Below, in pieces: positions 5,008 through 10,027 of a stretch of 10,027 nt of DNA. The notes beneath the pieces were generated by a model that searched no databases, was not told the origin of the DNA, and was given only the letters and a program-made list of their open reading frames with translations. Location: the NCBI GenBank assembly GCA_023150495.1, contig JAKLKT010000068.1, forward strand, positions 1 to 10,027, in the 5' to 3' direction. Made by a program: the position numbers and the translations under genes. How positions within the stretch are numbered: the first letter of the stretch is position 1; each line of letters begins with the position of its first letter. Origin of the DNA: Planctomycetota bacterium (lineage in GTDB: Bacteria; Planctomycetota; PLA2).

Positions 5008-5343
5008 ATGCCGAGCATGACGATCAGCGAGAAGGCCGCCGCGAAGGGGAAGGACCTCGTCCGGGCGAATTCGGGCGCGATGAAGGAGCCCGGACTCCGC
5101 GTCCGCGTCGTCGGCGGAGGCTGCTCGGGCCTCATGTACAAGATGGAGATCGGGGACGGCGCGCAGGACGGCGACGAGACGTTCGAGCGCGACGGCTTCC
5201 GCGTCTTCATCGACAAGAAGTCGCTCTTCTTCCTGAACGGCAGCGAGCTCGACTACAACGACGGCCTCACGGGCGCGGGGTTCAAGTTCCATAACCCGAA
5301 CGTGAAGGGCTCCTGCGGCTGCGGCGAGTCGTTCTCGGTCTGA
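5008..5343 (+). CDS. A-type Fe-S carrier, IscA/SufA/ErpA family
   Basis: This 111-residue cytosolic protein carries assembled Fe-S clusters to target enzymes. The three conserved cluster ligands are in place: C39 in V-V-G-G-G-C-S-G-L, and C103 and C105 in the C-terminal S-C-G-C-G-E-S-F. The length matches the family (about 105-120). Conserved internal sections include Y-K-M-E-I, I-D-K-K-S-L-F-F-L-N-G-S-E-L-D-Y and G-F-K-F-H-N-P-N. ATG 5008 has GGAG (4997-5000) 7 nt upstream; an alternative ATG is at 5017. The divergent neighbour is a cysteine desulfurase. The two could make a minimal cluster-assembly pair, although no IscU/SufU scaffold is in the window. I cannot tell IscA, SufA and ErpA apart from sequence alone, so I give no symbol. 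Confidence 0.92.
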   Translation: MPSMTISEKAAAKGKDLVRANSGAMKEPGLRVRVVGGGCSGLMYKMEIGDGAQDGDETFERDGFRVFIDKKSLFFLNGSELDYNDGLTGAGFKFHNPNVKGSCGCGESFSV

Positions 5344-5366
5344 CCGCTTGTCGAGGTTTCGCCGCC

Positions 5367-5381
5367 CCGGGTGATGCCCGG
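5367..5381 (+). terminator. Small hairpin after the IscA-like gene
   Basis: CCGGG (5367-5371) pairs with CCCGG (5377-5381) around TGATG, 24 nt after the stop. The stem is only 5 bp and no T-run follows, so this is a weak terminator candidate. Confidence 0.25.
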
Positions 5382-5396
5382 ACGCCGCGGCGCCGC

Positions 5397-5402
5397 TACA
5401 CT
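5397..5402 (+). promoter_or_regulatory. -10-like TACACT placed for a leaderless transcript
   Basis: TACACT lies 7 nt before ATG 5410, where no Shine-Dalgarno is seen. A start of transcription about 7 nt downstream of this box would fall on or next to the ATG, giving a leaderless mRNA. There is no obvious -35. Confidence 0.35.
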
Positions 5403-5409
5403 GCGCGCG

Positions 5410-6390
5410 ATGTCGCCCGGAGCCCCCTCCGATCCGCAGGGAAAGATCCGCGTCGGGATCAGCAGCTGCCTGCTCGGCGAGAACGTCCGCTTCGACGGCG
5501 GCCACAAGCGCGAGCCCTATCTCGTCGAGACGCTCGGCCGCTGGTTCGAGTGGGTGCCCGTCTGCCCCGAGATGGAGATCGGCCTCGGGGCGCCGCGCGA
5601 GAGCCTGCGGCTGATCGGGAATGCGGCGGACCCGCGGCTCGTCGCGCCCGCGTCGGGTTCCGACCACACCCTTGCGATGAAGTCCTACGCGCAGGCGCGC
5701 CTCAAGCAGCTCGCCGAGGCGGGGCTCCACGGCTACGTCCTCAAGAAGGACTCGCCGACGTGCGGTCTTTTCCGCGTGCGCGTGTACCCGGGCGGGAAGG
5801 GGACGACGCCCGCGCGCGACGGCGTGGGGCTCTTCGCGAAGGCGCTGGTCGAGGAGCTCCCGGAGCTCCCGGTGGAGGAGGAGGGGCGCCTCAACGACAT
5901 GCCGCTCCGCGAGAACTTCATCGAGCGCGTCTTCGCCCACAGGCGGTGGACGGACTTCCTCGCGAAGCGGCCGCGCGCGAAGGACCTCGTCGCATTCCAT
6001 GCGGCCGAGAAGATGACGCTGCTCGCGCACTCGCCCGAGGGGCAGCGCGAGCTCGGGCGCATCGTCGCGAGGGCGGGGCGGGGGGACTTCGGGAAGACGC
6101 TCCGGGAGTACGGCATCGCGTTCCTCGAGGTCCTGCGGCACCGCGCGACGGCGAGAAAGCACGCGAACGTCCTGGAGCACCTCCTCGGCTTCCTGAAGGA
6201 GACCGTCGACTCCGGGTCGCGCCGCGAGCTCTCCGAGCGGATCGCGGAGTACCGGACGGGTCTCGTCCCCCTGGTCGTGCCGCTCACGCTCCTCAACCAC
6301 CACTTCCGGAGGAACCCGGTCGACTGGGTGCTCTCTCAGAGCTATCTCCGGCCCTATCCCGCGGAGCTGATGCTCCGGAACCACGTGTAG
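5410..6390 (+). CDS. DUF523 (TudS-like) - DUF1722 (YbgA) fusion protein
   Basis: This 326-residue protein has two domains. Residues about 12-160 are DUF523, with G-I-S-S-C20-L-L-G-E-N-V-R-F-D-G-G, V-C52-P-E-M-E-I-G-L-G and K-D-S-P-T-C118-G. These three Cys match the [4Fe-4S] ligands of TudS, the thiouracil desulfurase that founded knowledge of the family. Residues about 190-305 are DUF1722, as in E. coli YbgA: K-D-L-V-A-F-H-A-A-E-K-M-T-L-L-A-H-S, then P-L-V-V-P-L-T-L-L-N-H-H-F-R-R. The tail W-V-L-S-Q-S-Y-L-R-P-Y-P is typical. The fusion is known in other bacteria. A role in thiolated-nucleobase desulfuration or DNA/tRNA base chemistry is inferred, not shown. I chose ATG 5410 because the family N terminus follows; a start near 5371 would add 13 unlike residues. 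It follows the IscA-like gene on the same strand, an apt neighbour for an Fe-S enzyme. Confidence 0.85.
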   Translation: MSPGAPSDPQGKIRVGISSCLLGENVRFDGGHKREPYLVETLGRWFEWVPVCPEMEIGLGAPRESLRLIGNAADPRLVAPASGSDHTLAMKSYAQARLKQLAEAGLHGYVLKKDSPTCGLFRVRVYPGGKGTTPARDGVGLFAKALVEELPELPVEEEGRLNDMPLRENFIERVFAHRRWTDFLAKRPRAKDLVAFHAAEKMTLLAHSPEGQRELGRIVARAGRGDFGKTLREYGIAFLEVLRHRATARKHANVLEHLLGFLKETVDSGSRRELSERIAEYRTGLVPLVVPLTLLNHHFRRNPVDWVLSQSYLRPYPAELMLRNHV

Positions 6391-6406
6391 GGCGCCCCCC
6401 GGCGCC
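6391..6406 (+). terminator. Hairpin after the DUF523-DUF1722 gene, candidate terminator
   Basis: GGCGCC (6391-6396) pairs with GGCGCC (6401-6406), a self-complementary arm, around CCCC. It begins directly after the TAG. A TTTT (6430-6433) follows only 23 nt later, too far for a classic intrinsic terminator. Confidence 0.4.
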
Positions 6407-6436
6407 GCGGCGCGGCCGAAATGTCTAGGTTTTGGC

Positions 6437-6466
6437 CATATGTCCAGCATTAAACATGGACATATG
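6437..6466. promoter_or_regulatory. Perfect inverted repeat overlapping the fasciclin promoter (probable operator)
   Basis: CATATGTCC (6437-6445) and GGACATATG (6458-6466) are exact inverted copies separated by 12 nt (AGCATTAAACAT). The patch 6420-6466 is far more AT-rich than the rest of the window. The right arm covers the -35 hexamer of the fasciclin promoter, so a dimeric regulator bound here would block or control it. A partial third copy, ATGTCTAG, is at 6421-6428. Confidence 0.6.
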
Positions 6467-6484
6467 CCCCTCCACGCCTATGCT
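6457..6484 (+). promoter_or_regulatory. Sigma-70-type promoter for the fasciclin gene
   Basis: TGGACA (6457-6462) matches the -35 consensus TTGACA at five of six bases. TATGCT (6479-6484) matches the -10, with a 16-nt spacer. Transcription would start near 6491, giving a leader of about 30 nt with AAGGAG (6507-6512) 8 nt before ATG 6521. Confidence 0.55.
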
Positions 6485-6520
6485 CTCCCCATGAAATCAG
6501 TTTCGAAAGGAGAGAGACCC

Positions 6521-7420
6521 ATGAATCGCATCTGGATTGCCGTTCTGAGCCTCGTGCTCGCTGTCACGGCGCCGGTCGAGGCCGGCGAGGGCTCGAAGGA
6601 CATCGTGACGACCGCCGTCGAGGCGGGCGAGTTCAAGACCCTCGCCACGGCCCTCGAGAAGGCGGGCCTCGTCGACGCCCTCAAGGGCAAGGGGCCCTTC
6701 ACCGTGTTCGCTCCGACCGACGCGGCGTTCGCGAAGCTGCCGGCGGGGACCGTCGAGACGCTCCTCAAGCCGGAGAACAAGGCGAAGCTCGTCGCGGTGC
6801 TCACGTACCACGTCGTCGCGGGCGATCTCCGCGCGGCGCAGGTGACGAAGAGGAGCGGGGCCGCGACGCTCAACGGGCAGCGCCTGCGATTCTCGGCCGA
6901 AGCCGGGAAGGTGCGGGTCGGGGATGCCACGGTCGCGAAGGCCGACATCGCCTGCTCCAACGGCGTGATCCACGTGATCGACTCGGTCGTCCTGCCCGAG
7001 GGGCGCGACGTGACCGCGGTCGCCGAGGCGGCGGGGTCCTTCCGGACGCTGCTCGCCGCGGTCGAGGCGGCCGGGCTCCTCGAGACGCTGCGCGGCGAGG
7101 GCCCGTTCACGATCTTCGCCCCGACCGATGCGGCCTTCGCGAAGCTGCCGGCGGGCACGGTCGAGGATCTCCTGAAGCCGGAGAACCGCGAGCGCCTCGC
7201 CCGCATCCTGCAGTACCACGTGGTCCCGGGCCGCGTCTACAGCGAGGACGCCGTGGCCGCCGGCAAGGCGACGACGCTCGCCAAGCTGCCGCTCCGGATC
7301 GACGTGCGCGACGGCGTCGCCCGCGTCGGCACGGCGGCGATCACCGGCGTGGACATCGACGCCTCGAACGGCGTGATCCACGTGATCGAATCCGTTCTTC
7401 TTCCGGCCGCACAGCAGTAG
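6521..7420 (+). CDS. Secreted protein with two fasciclin (FAS1) domains
   Basis: This 299-residue protein begins with a signal peptide (M-N-R-I-W-I-A-V-L-S-L-V-L-A-V, cleavage near A21). Two FAS1 domains fill the rest, about 27-160 and 163-296. Each has the family landmarks: T-V/I-F-A-P-T-D-A-A-F-A-K-L-P, Y-H-V-V and S-N-G-V-I-H-V-I-D/E-S-V. FAS1 domains mediate adhesion or matrix contact outside the cell. The two repeats share a 17-residue identical stretch (F-A-P-T-D through G-T-V-E), pointing to a within-gene duplication. ATG 6521 is chosen for its strong Shine-Dalgarno and clean signal peptide. In-frame ATGs further up (6440, 6491) would put extra residues ahead of it and overlap the promoter. 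The gene has its own promoter with an operator-like repeat and a terminator-like hairpin after it, so it is probably a single-gene unit. Confidence 0.92.
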   Translation: MNRIWIAVLSLVLAVTAPVEAGEGSKDIVTTAVEAGEFKTLATALEKAGLVDALKGKGPFTVFAPTDAAFAKLPAGTVETLLKPENKAKLVAVLTYHVVAGDLRAAQVTKRSGAATLNGQRLRFSAEAGKVRVGDATVAKADIACSNGVIHVIDSVVLPEGRDVTAVAEAAGSFRTLLAAVEAAGLLETLRGEGPFTIFAPTDAAFAKLPAGTVEDLLKPENRERLARILQYHVVPGRVYSEDAVAAGKATTLAKLPLRIDVRDGVARVGTAAITGVDIDASNGVIHVIESVLLPAAQQ

Positions 7421-7429
7421 ACACCCTTC

Positions 7430-7470
7430 GCCCGGCGGCGTCCCCGGGATGCCGCCGGGCCTTCCTCCTC
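7430..7470 (+). terminator. Strong hairpin terminator after the fasciclin gene
   Basis: GCCCGGCGGC (7430-7439) pairs perfectly over 10 bp with GCCGCCGGGC (7451-7460) around an 11-nt loop, 9 nt after the stop. Pyrimidine-rich CTTCCTCCTC follows. The layout is terminator-like but the tail is C/T, not a pure T-run, so efficiency is unknown. It ends 12 nt before the next ATG. Confidence 0.65.
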
Positions 7471-7472
7471 CC

Positions 7473-8006
7473 ATGCGGTTCCTCCCGACCTCCCTCATCG
7501 CGCTCCTCGTGGGCTGCTCGTCGCATCCGACGCGCGACCCCTCGGGCGAGACCTTCCCCTCCGTCGCCGGCGAGTCGCTCGACAAGAAGCGCGTGGCGCT
7601 GCCCGGCGACCTCGCCGGCGCCCCCGCCCTCCTCCTCGTCGCCTACAAGCAGAAGACCCAGTTCGACGTCGACCGGTGGGTCCTCGGGATCCTCCAGGCC
7701 GGCATCGACGTGCGCATCCTCGAGGTGCCGACGATCCGCGGCTGGGCGCCGCGCCTCTTCGCCGCGGGGATCGACGAGGGCATGCGGGAGGGCATCCCGC
7801 CCCCCGAGTGGGGGAGCGTGGTGACCGTCTACGGCGACGCCGGGAAGATCGCGCGGTTCACCGGCGACGAGGGCCGGAACGCGCGCGTGCTGCTGCTCGA
7901 CGCCTCCGGCCGCGTCGTCTTCTTCCACGACAAGGGCTACTCGCCCGCGACGCTGCTCCGGCTCAAGGATGCCGCGGAAGCGTGCCGGCAGGCGCGCGGA
8001 GGATAG
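7473..8006 (+). CDS. Lipoprotein with possible thioredoxin/peroxiredoxin-like fold, no CxxC
   Basis: This 177-residue protein has a lipoprotein signal, M-R-F-L-P-T-S-L-I-A-L-L-V-G-C15, so it should be membrane-anchored after processing at C15. Downstream, F-P-S-V-A-G-E-S-L-D-K-K-R-V-A-L-P-G-D-L looks like the entry strand of peroxiredoxin/TlpA-type domains. A-L-L-L-V-A-Y-K-Q-K-T-Q follows where a CxxC would normally come. The later N-A-R-V-L-L-L-D-A-S-G-R-V-V-F-F-H-D-K-G-Y resembles their closing strands. No redox Cys remains after the lipobox, so it cannot be a normal oxidoreductase. The layout is loosely reminiscent of ATP10-like assembly proteins, but this is a weak guess. ATG 7473 is chosen because it puts the lipobox at the right distance. 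There is no Shine-Dalgarno; C/T-rich bases and a hairpin precede it. It leads an apparent three-gene operon. Confidence 0.7.
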   Translation: MRFLPTSLIALLVGCSSHPTRDPSGETFPSVAGESLDKKRVALPGDLAGAPALLLVAYKQKTQFDVDRWVLGILQAGIDVRILEVPTIRGWAPRLFAAGIDEGMREGIPPPEWGSVVTVYGDAGKIARFTGDEGRNARVLLLDASGRVVFFHDKGYSPATLLRLKDAAEACRQARGG

Positions 8007-8009
8007 GCC

Positions 8010-9341
8010 ATGCCCGAGTTCACCCGCTTCACCCGCCTCCCCGTCCCCCCCGCGGACGCCTACCTCTGGCACACGCGCCAGGGCGCCCTCGAGCGGCTGA
8101 CGCCGCCCTGGGAGGAGATCGAGATCCTCGGCCGGACCGGGGGCGTCGAGGAGCCCGGCTCACGCGTCTCCCTCGCGACGAGGATCGGGCCGTTCCGGAA
8201 GCGCTGGGTCGCGGAGCACCGCGAGTCCGTCCGGGGGCAGATGTTCCGCGACGTGCAGATCGAGGGGCCCTTCGCGCGGTGGGAGCACGTGCACCGCTTC
8301 CGCGGCGACGGCAACGGCGCCTCGATCCTCGAGGACAGGATCGAGTACGAGCTCCCGGGCGGCTGGCTCGGCCGCGCGCTCGGGGAACGCATGGTCCGCC
8401 GCAGGCTCGAGCGCGTGTTCGCCTACCGCCATGCCACGACCGCCGCCGACGTCGTCGCGCACCGCGGCTCCGAGCCGCTCCGGGTCGCCGTGACCGGCGC
8501 GACCGGGCTCGTCGGTTCCGCCCTCGTCCCCTTCCTCTCGACGGGGGGCCACGAGCCGGTCGCCGTCCCGCGCGACGGGGGCGCGTTCGACCTCCGGCGG
8601 CTCGAGGGCGCCGACGCGGTCGTCCACCTGGCCGGCGAGAACATCGCCTCCGGCCGCTGGACCCCGGAGAGGAAGGAGCGCATCCGCCGGAGCCGCGTCG
8701 AGGGCACGCGGCGGGTCGCGGAGCGCATCGCGGGGATGGAGCGCCCGCCGCGCGTGCTCGTGTGCGCCTCCGCGATCGGGCTCTACGGCGACCGCGGCGA
8801 CGAGGAGCTGGACGAGCGGAGCGCGCCCGGCCGCGGGTTCCTCGCCGACGTGTGCCGCGAGTGGGAGGCGGCGGCCGACCCCGCCCGCATCCGCGGCACG
8901 CGCGTCGTCCACCTTCGCCTCGGCATCGTGCTCTCGCCGCGCGGCGGCGCGCTGCGGAGGATGCTCGCGCCGTTCCGCATGGGCCTCGGCGGGAGGATCG
9001 GCTCCGGACGCCAGCACATGAGCTGGATCTCGATCGACGATGCGGTCGGCGCCATCCACGCGGCGATCCGCGACGGCTCCATGGAGGGGCCGGTCAACGC
9101 GGTCGCACCGGAGCCGGTGACGAACGCGCGCTGGACGGAGACCCTCGCGCGCGTGCTGCGTCGCCCGGCGATCCTGCCGATGCCCGCGTTCGCCGCGCGG
9201 ATCGCGTTCGGCGAGATGGCGGACGCCCTCCTGCTCGCGAGCGCGCGCGTGTTCCCGCGGCGGCTCGAGGAGGCTCGTTACCGGTTCCGCGACGCCGACC
9301 TCGAGGGTTGCCTCCGGCGCCTCCTCGGCGAGGTCTCGTGA
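8010..9341 (+). CDS. SRPBCC - TIGR01777 epimerase (SDR) fusion protein
   Basis: This 443-residue fusion starts with an SRPBCC/START-like lipid- or ligand-binding domain at residues about 1-145 (T-P-P-W-E-E, then G-P-F-A-R-W-E-H-V-H-R-F). An atypical short-chain dehydrogenase follows at about 157-390, with the NAD(P) motif V-T-G-A-T-G-L-V-G-S-A (161-171), V-V-H-L-A-G-E-N-I and C-A-S-A-I-G-L-Y-G-D. A DUF1731-type C-terminal segment spans about 390-443 and is normal for TIGR01777 proteins (YfcH family). As usual in this family, the YxxxK catalytic pair is not evident. The joined architecture recurs in several bacterial phyla; its reaction is unknown. GGAGGA (7998-8003) lies 6 nt before the ATG. 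The gene starts 3 nt after the lipoprotein stop, and its own stop overlaps the next gene, so the three genes form a tight operon. Confidence 0.9.
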   Translation: MPEFTRFTRLPVPPADAYLWHTRQGALERLTPPWEEIEILGRTGGVEEPGSRVSLATRIGPFRKRWVAEHRESVRGQMFRDVQIEGPFARWEHVHRFRGDGNGASILEDRIEYELPGGWLGRALGERMVRRRLERVFAYRHATTAADVVAHRGSEPLRVAVTGATGLVGSALVPFLSTGGHEPVAVPRDGGAFDLRRLEGADAVVHLAGENIASGRWTPERKERIRRSRVEGTRRVAERIAGMERPPRVLVCASAIGLYGDRGDEELDERSAPGRGFLADVCREWEAAADPARIRGTRVVHLRLGIVLSPRGGALRRMLAPFRMGLGGRIGSGRQHMSWISIDDAVGAIHAAIRDGSMEGPVNAVAPEPVTNARWTETLARVLRRPAILPMPAFAARIAFGEMADALLLASARVFPRRLEEARYRFRDADLEGCLRRLLGEVS

Positions 9342-10027
9342 GCAGGATGTGGGGGGGCTCCGGGGGCCCCGAAGCGGACGTGGCCGTCGTCGGCGCCGGG
9401 CTTGCCGGGCTCCGCTGCGCCTTGGGCGTGCACCGCGCCGGCCTCTCGTGCGCCGTGCTCGAGGCGTCGGACGCGGTGGGAGGGCGCGTGCGCACGGACC
9501 TCGTCCAGGGCTTCCGGCTCGACCGCGGGTTCCAGGTCTTCCTCACCGCGTACCCGGAGGCGCAAGCCGTCCTCGACTACGGCGCGCTGCGGCTCCGCCC
9601 CTTCGCGCCGGGAGCGCTCGTGAGGCGCGGAGGCTCGTTCGAACGCCTCGGCGACCCGTTCCGCCGGCCGCGCGACCTCTGGGGCACGCTCCGCGCCCGC
9701 GTGGGCACGACGGGGGACAAGCTCCGGGTCCTCCGGCTGCGGCATCGCCTGCGCGGCAAGGCGCCCGAGGAGATCCTCTCCGCGGCGCAGACGACGGCCC
9801 TCGCGACGCTCGAGCGCGATGGATTCTCCGGGGGGATGATCGACGGCTTCTTCCGGCCGCTCTTCGGCGGCGTCTTCCTCGACCGGTCGCTCGGCACGTC
9901 GAGCCGCATGCTCGAGTTCGTCTTCGCGATGTTCGCGCGCGGGGAAGTCGCGCTGCCGGAGGAGGGGATGGGCGCCATCCCCGCGCAGCTCGCGTCGATG
10001 CTCCCGGCGGGGACCGTGCGGCTCGGG
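9338..10027 (+). CDS. FAD-dependent amine-oxidase-type flavoprotein (3' end outside window)
   Basis: The frame is open from GTG 9338 to the right edge, giving 230 residues of a longer protein. The N terminus carries the FAD-binding Rossmann motif V-A-V-V-G-A-G-L-A-G-L (15-25) and acidic E42. The second FAD signature, G-G-R-V-R-T, is at 48-53 with L-D-R-G-F-Q after it. Together these are the hallmark of the amine oxidase, phytoene desaturase and protoporphyrinogen oxidase superfamily. Later R-P-L-F-G-G-V-F-L-D fits the same group. The substrate cannot be told from the part present. GTG 9338 overlaps the TGA of the upstream fusion gene (GTGA), indicating translational coupling. ATG 9347 in the same frame is an alternative start. 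Neighbourhood with an SRPBCC-epimerase hints at lipid, carotenoid or similar chemistry, which is inference only. Confidence 0.85.
   Translation, partial: MSRMWGGSGGPEADVAVVGAGLAGLRCALGVHRAGLSCAVLEASDAVGGRVRTDLVQGFRLDRGFQVFLTAYPEAQAVLDYGALRLRPFAPGALVRRGGSFERLGDPFRRPRDLWGTLRARVGTTGDKLRVLRLRHRLRGKAPEEILSAAQTTALATLERDGFSGGMIDGFFRPLFGGVFLDRSLGTSSRMLEFVFAMFARGEVALPEEGMGAIPAQLASMLPAGTVRLG

Noticed and set aside
4885..6450. Long minus-strand open frame across the IscA-like and DUF523 genes
   Set aside because: It lies opposite two well-recognised proteins and has no domain of its own.
6440..6520. Fasciclin protein starting at 6440 or 6491
   Set aside because: This would place coding over the operator and promoter and bury the signal peptide; ATG 6521 has the best ribosome-binding site.
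1..10027. Global reassignment of UGA to an ordinary amino acid
   Set aside because: TGA serves as the natural stop for the thioesterase, selenoprotein 2, IscA-like and SRPBCC-epimerase genes, and the base composition is not that of UGA-recoding lineages.
1..10027. tRNA, rRNA, CRISPR, insertion sequence or prophage features
   Set aside because: No cloverleaf-like sequence, regularly spaced repeats, transposase or phage protein signatures were seen.

Overview
The window is about 70% GC with dense, mostly bacterial-style gene packing. It carries no rRNA, tRNA, CRISPR array, transposase or phage gene that I can see. The gene content is a secreted HEAT-repeat protein, a double-fasciclin protein, an SRPBCC/TIGR01777 fusion and a DUF523-DUF1722 fusion. 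With UGA-decoding selenoproteins added, it fits an uncultured high-GC bacterium, perhaps Planctomycetota, Acidobacteriota, Myxococcota or a related group. The phylum is a guess.

The main discovery is at 710-2690. Two consecutive genes each look interrupted by one in-frame TGA, at 941-943 and 1962-1964. In both, the TGA falls where the first Cys of a thioredoxin CxxC motif belongs, giving S-Y-S/A-P-U-P-P-C. The reading frame continues on the far side for hundreds of codons, with a thioredoxin cis-Pro exactly 51 residues after the TGA in both. Each TGA is followed, after exactly 17 nt, by a perfect hairpin with G in the apical loop. The closing base pair differs between the copies in a compensatory way (T-A versus C-G). 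This is what a bacterial SECIS element looks like. I therefore annotate two tandem paralogous, probably exported, UxxC thioredoxin-fold selenoproteins of 337 and 308 residues. A small Bfd-like [2Fe-2S] ferredoxin (2692-2970) starts 1 nt after the second stop and is probably co-transcribed. An ordinary gene caller would break this locus into four or more 'hypothetical' pieces.

Left of the operon are the C-terminal end of an unidentified gene (2-166) and a hotdog-fold thioesterase (256-609). To the right, on the minus strand, are a secreted HEAT-repeat protein (2999-3703) and an IscS/NifS-type cysteine desulfurase (3752-4888). Divergent from the desulfurase, on the plus strand, is an A-type Fe-S carrier of the IscA/SufA family (5008-5343). 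The spacer between these two contains an 8-bp inverted repeat that could be a shared operator. A DUF523-DUF1722 protein follows (5410-6390), with three Cys suited to a [4Fe-4S] cluster. The centre of the window is thus an Fe-S and sulfur-handling neighbourhood, and the cysteine desulfurase could in principle also mobilise selenium.

The last third holds a secreted two-domain fasciclin protein (6521-7420). Its promoter overlaps a perfect 9-bp inverted repeat in an unusually AT-rich patch, and a strong hairpin terminator follows the gene. A lipoprotein with a possible thioredoxin/peroxiredoxin-like fold comes next (7473-8006). It is followed by a tightly coupled SRPBCC-epimerase fusion (8010-9341) and the start of an FAD-dependent amine-oxidase-type flavoprotein (9338-end). 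These last three look like one operon. Selenocysteine machinery (selA, selB, selC, selD) is not in the window, so the selenoprotein calls rest on the sequence pattern and need it elsewhere in the genome.
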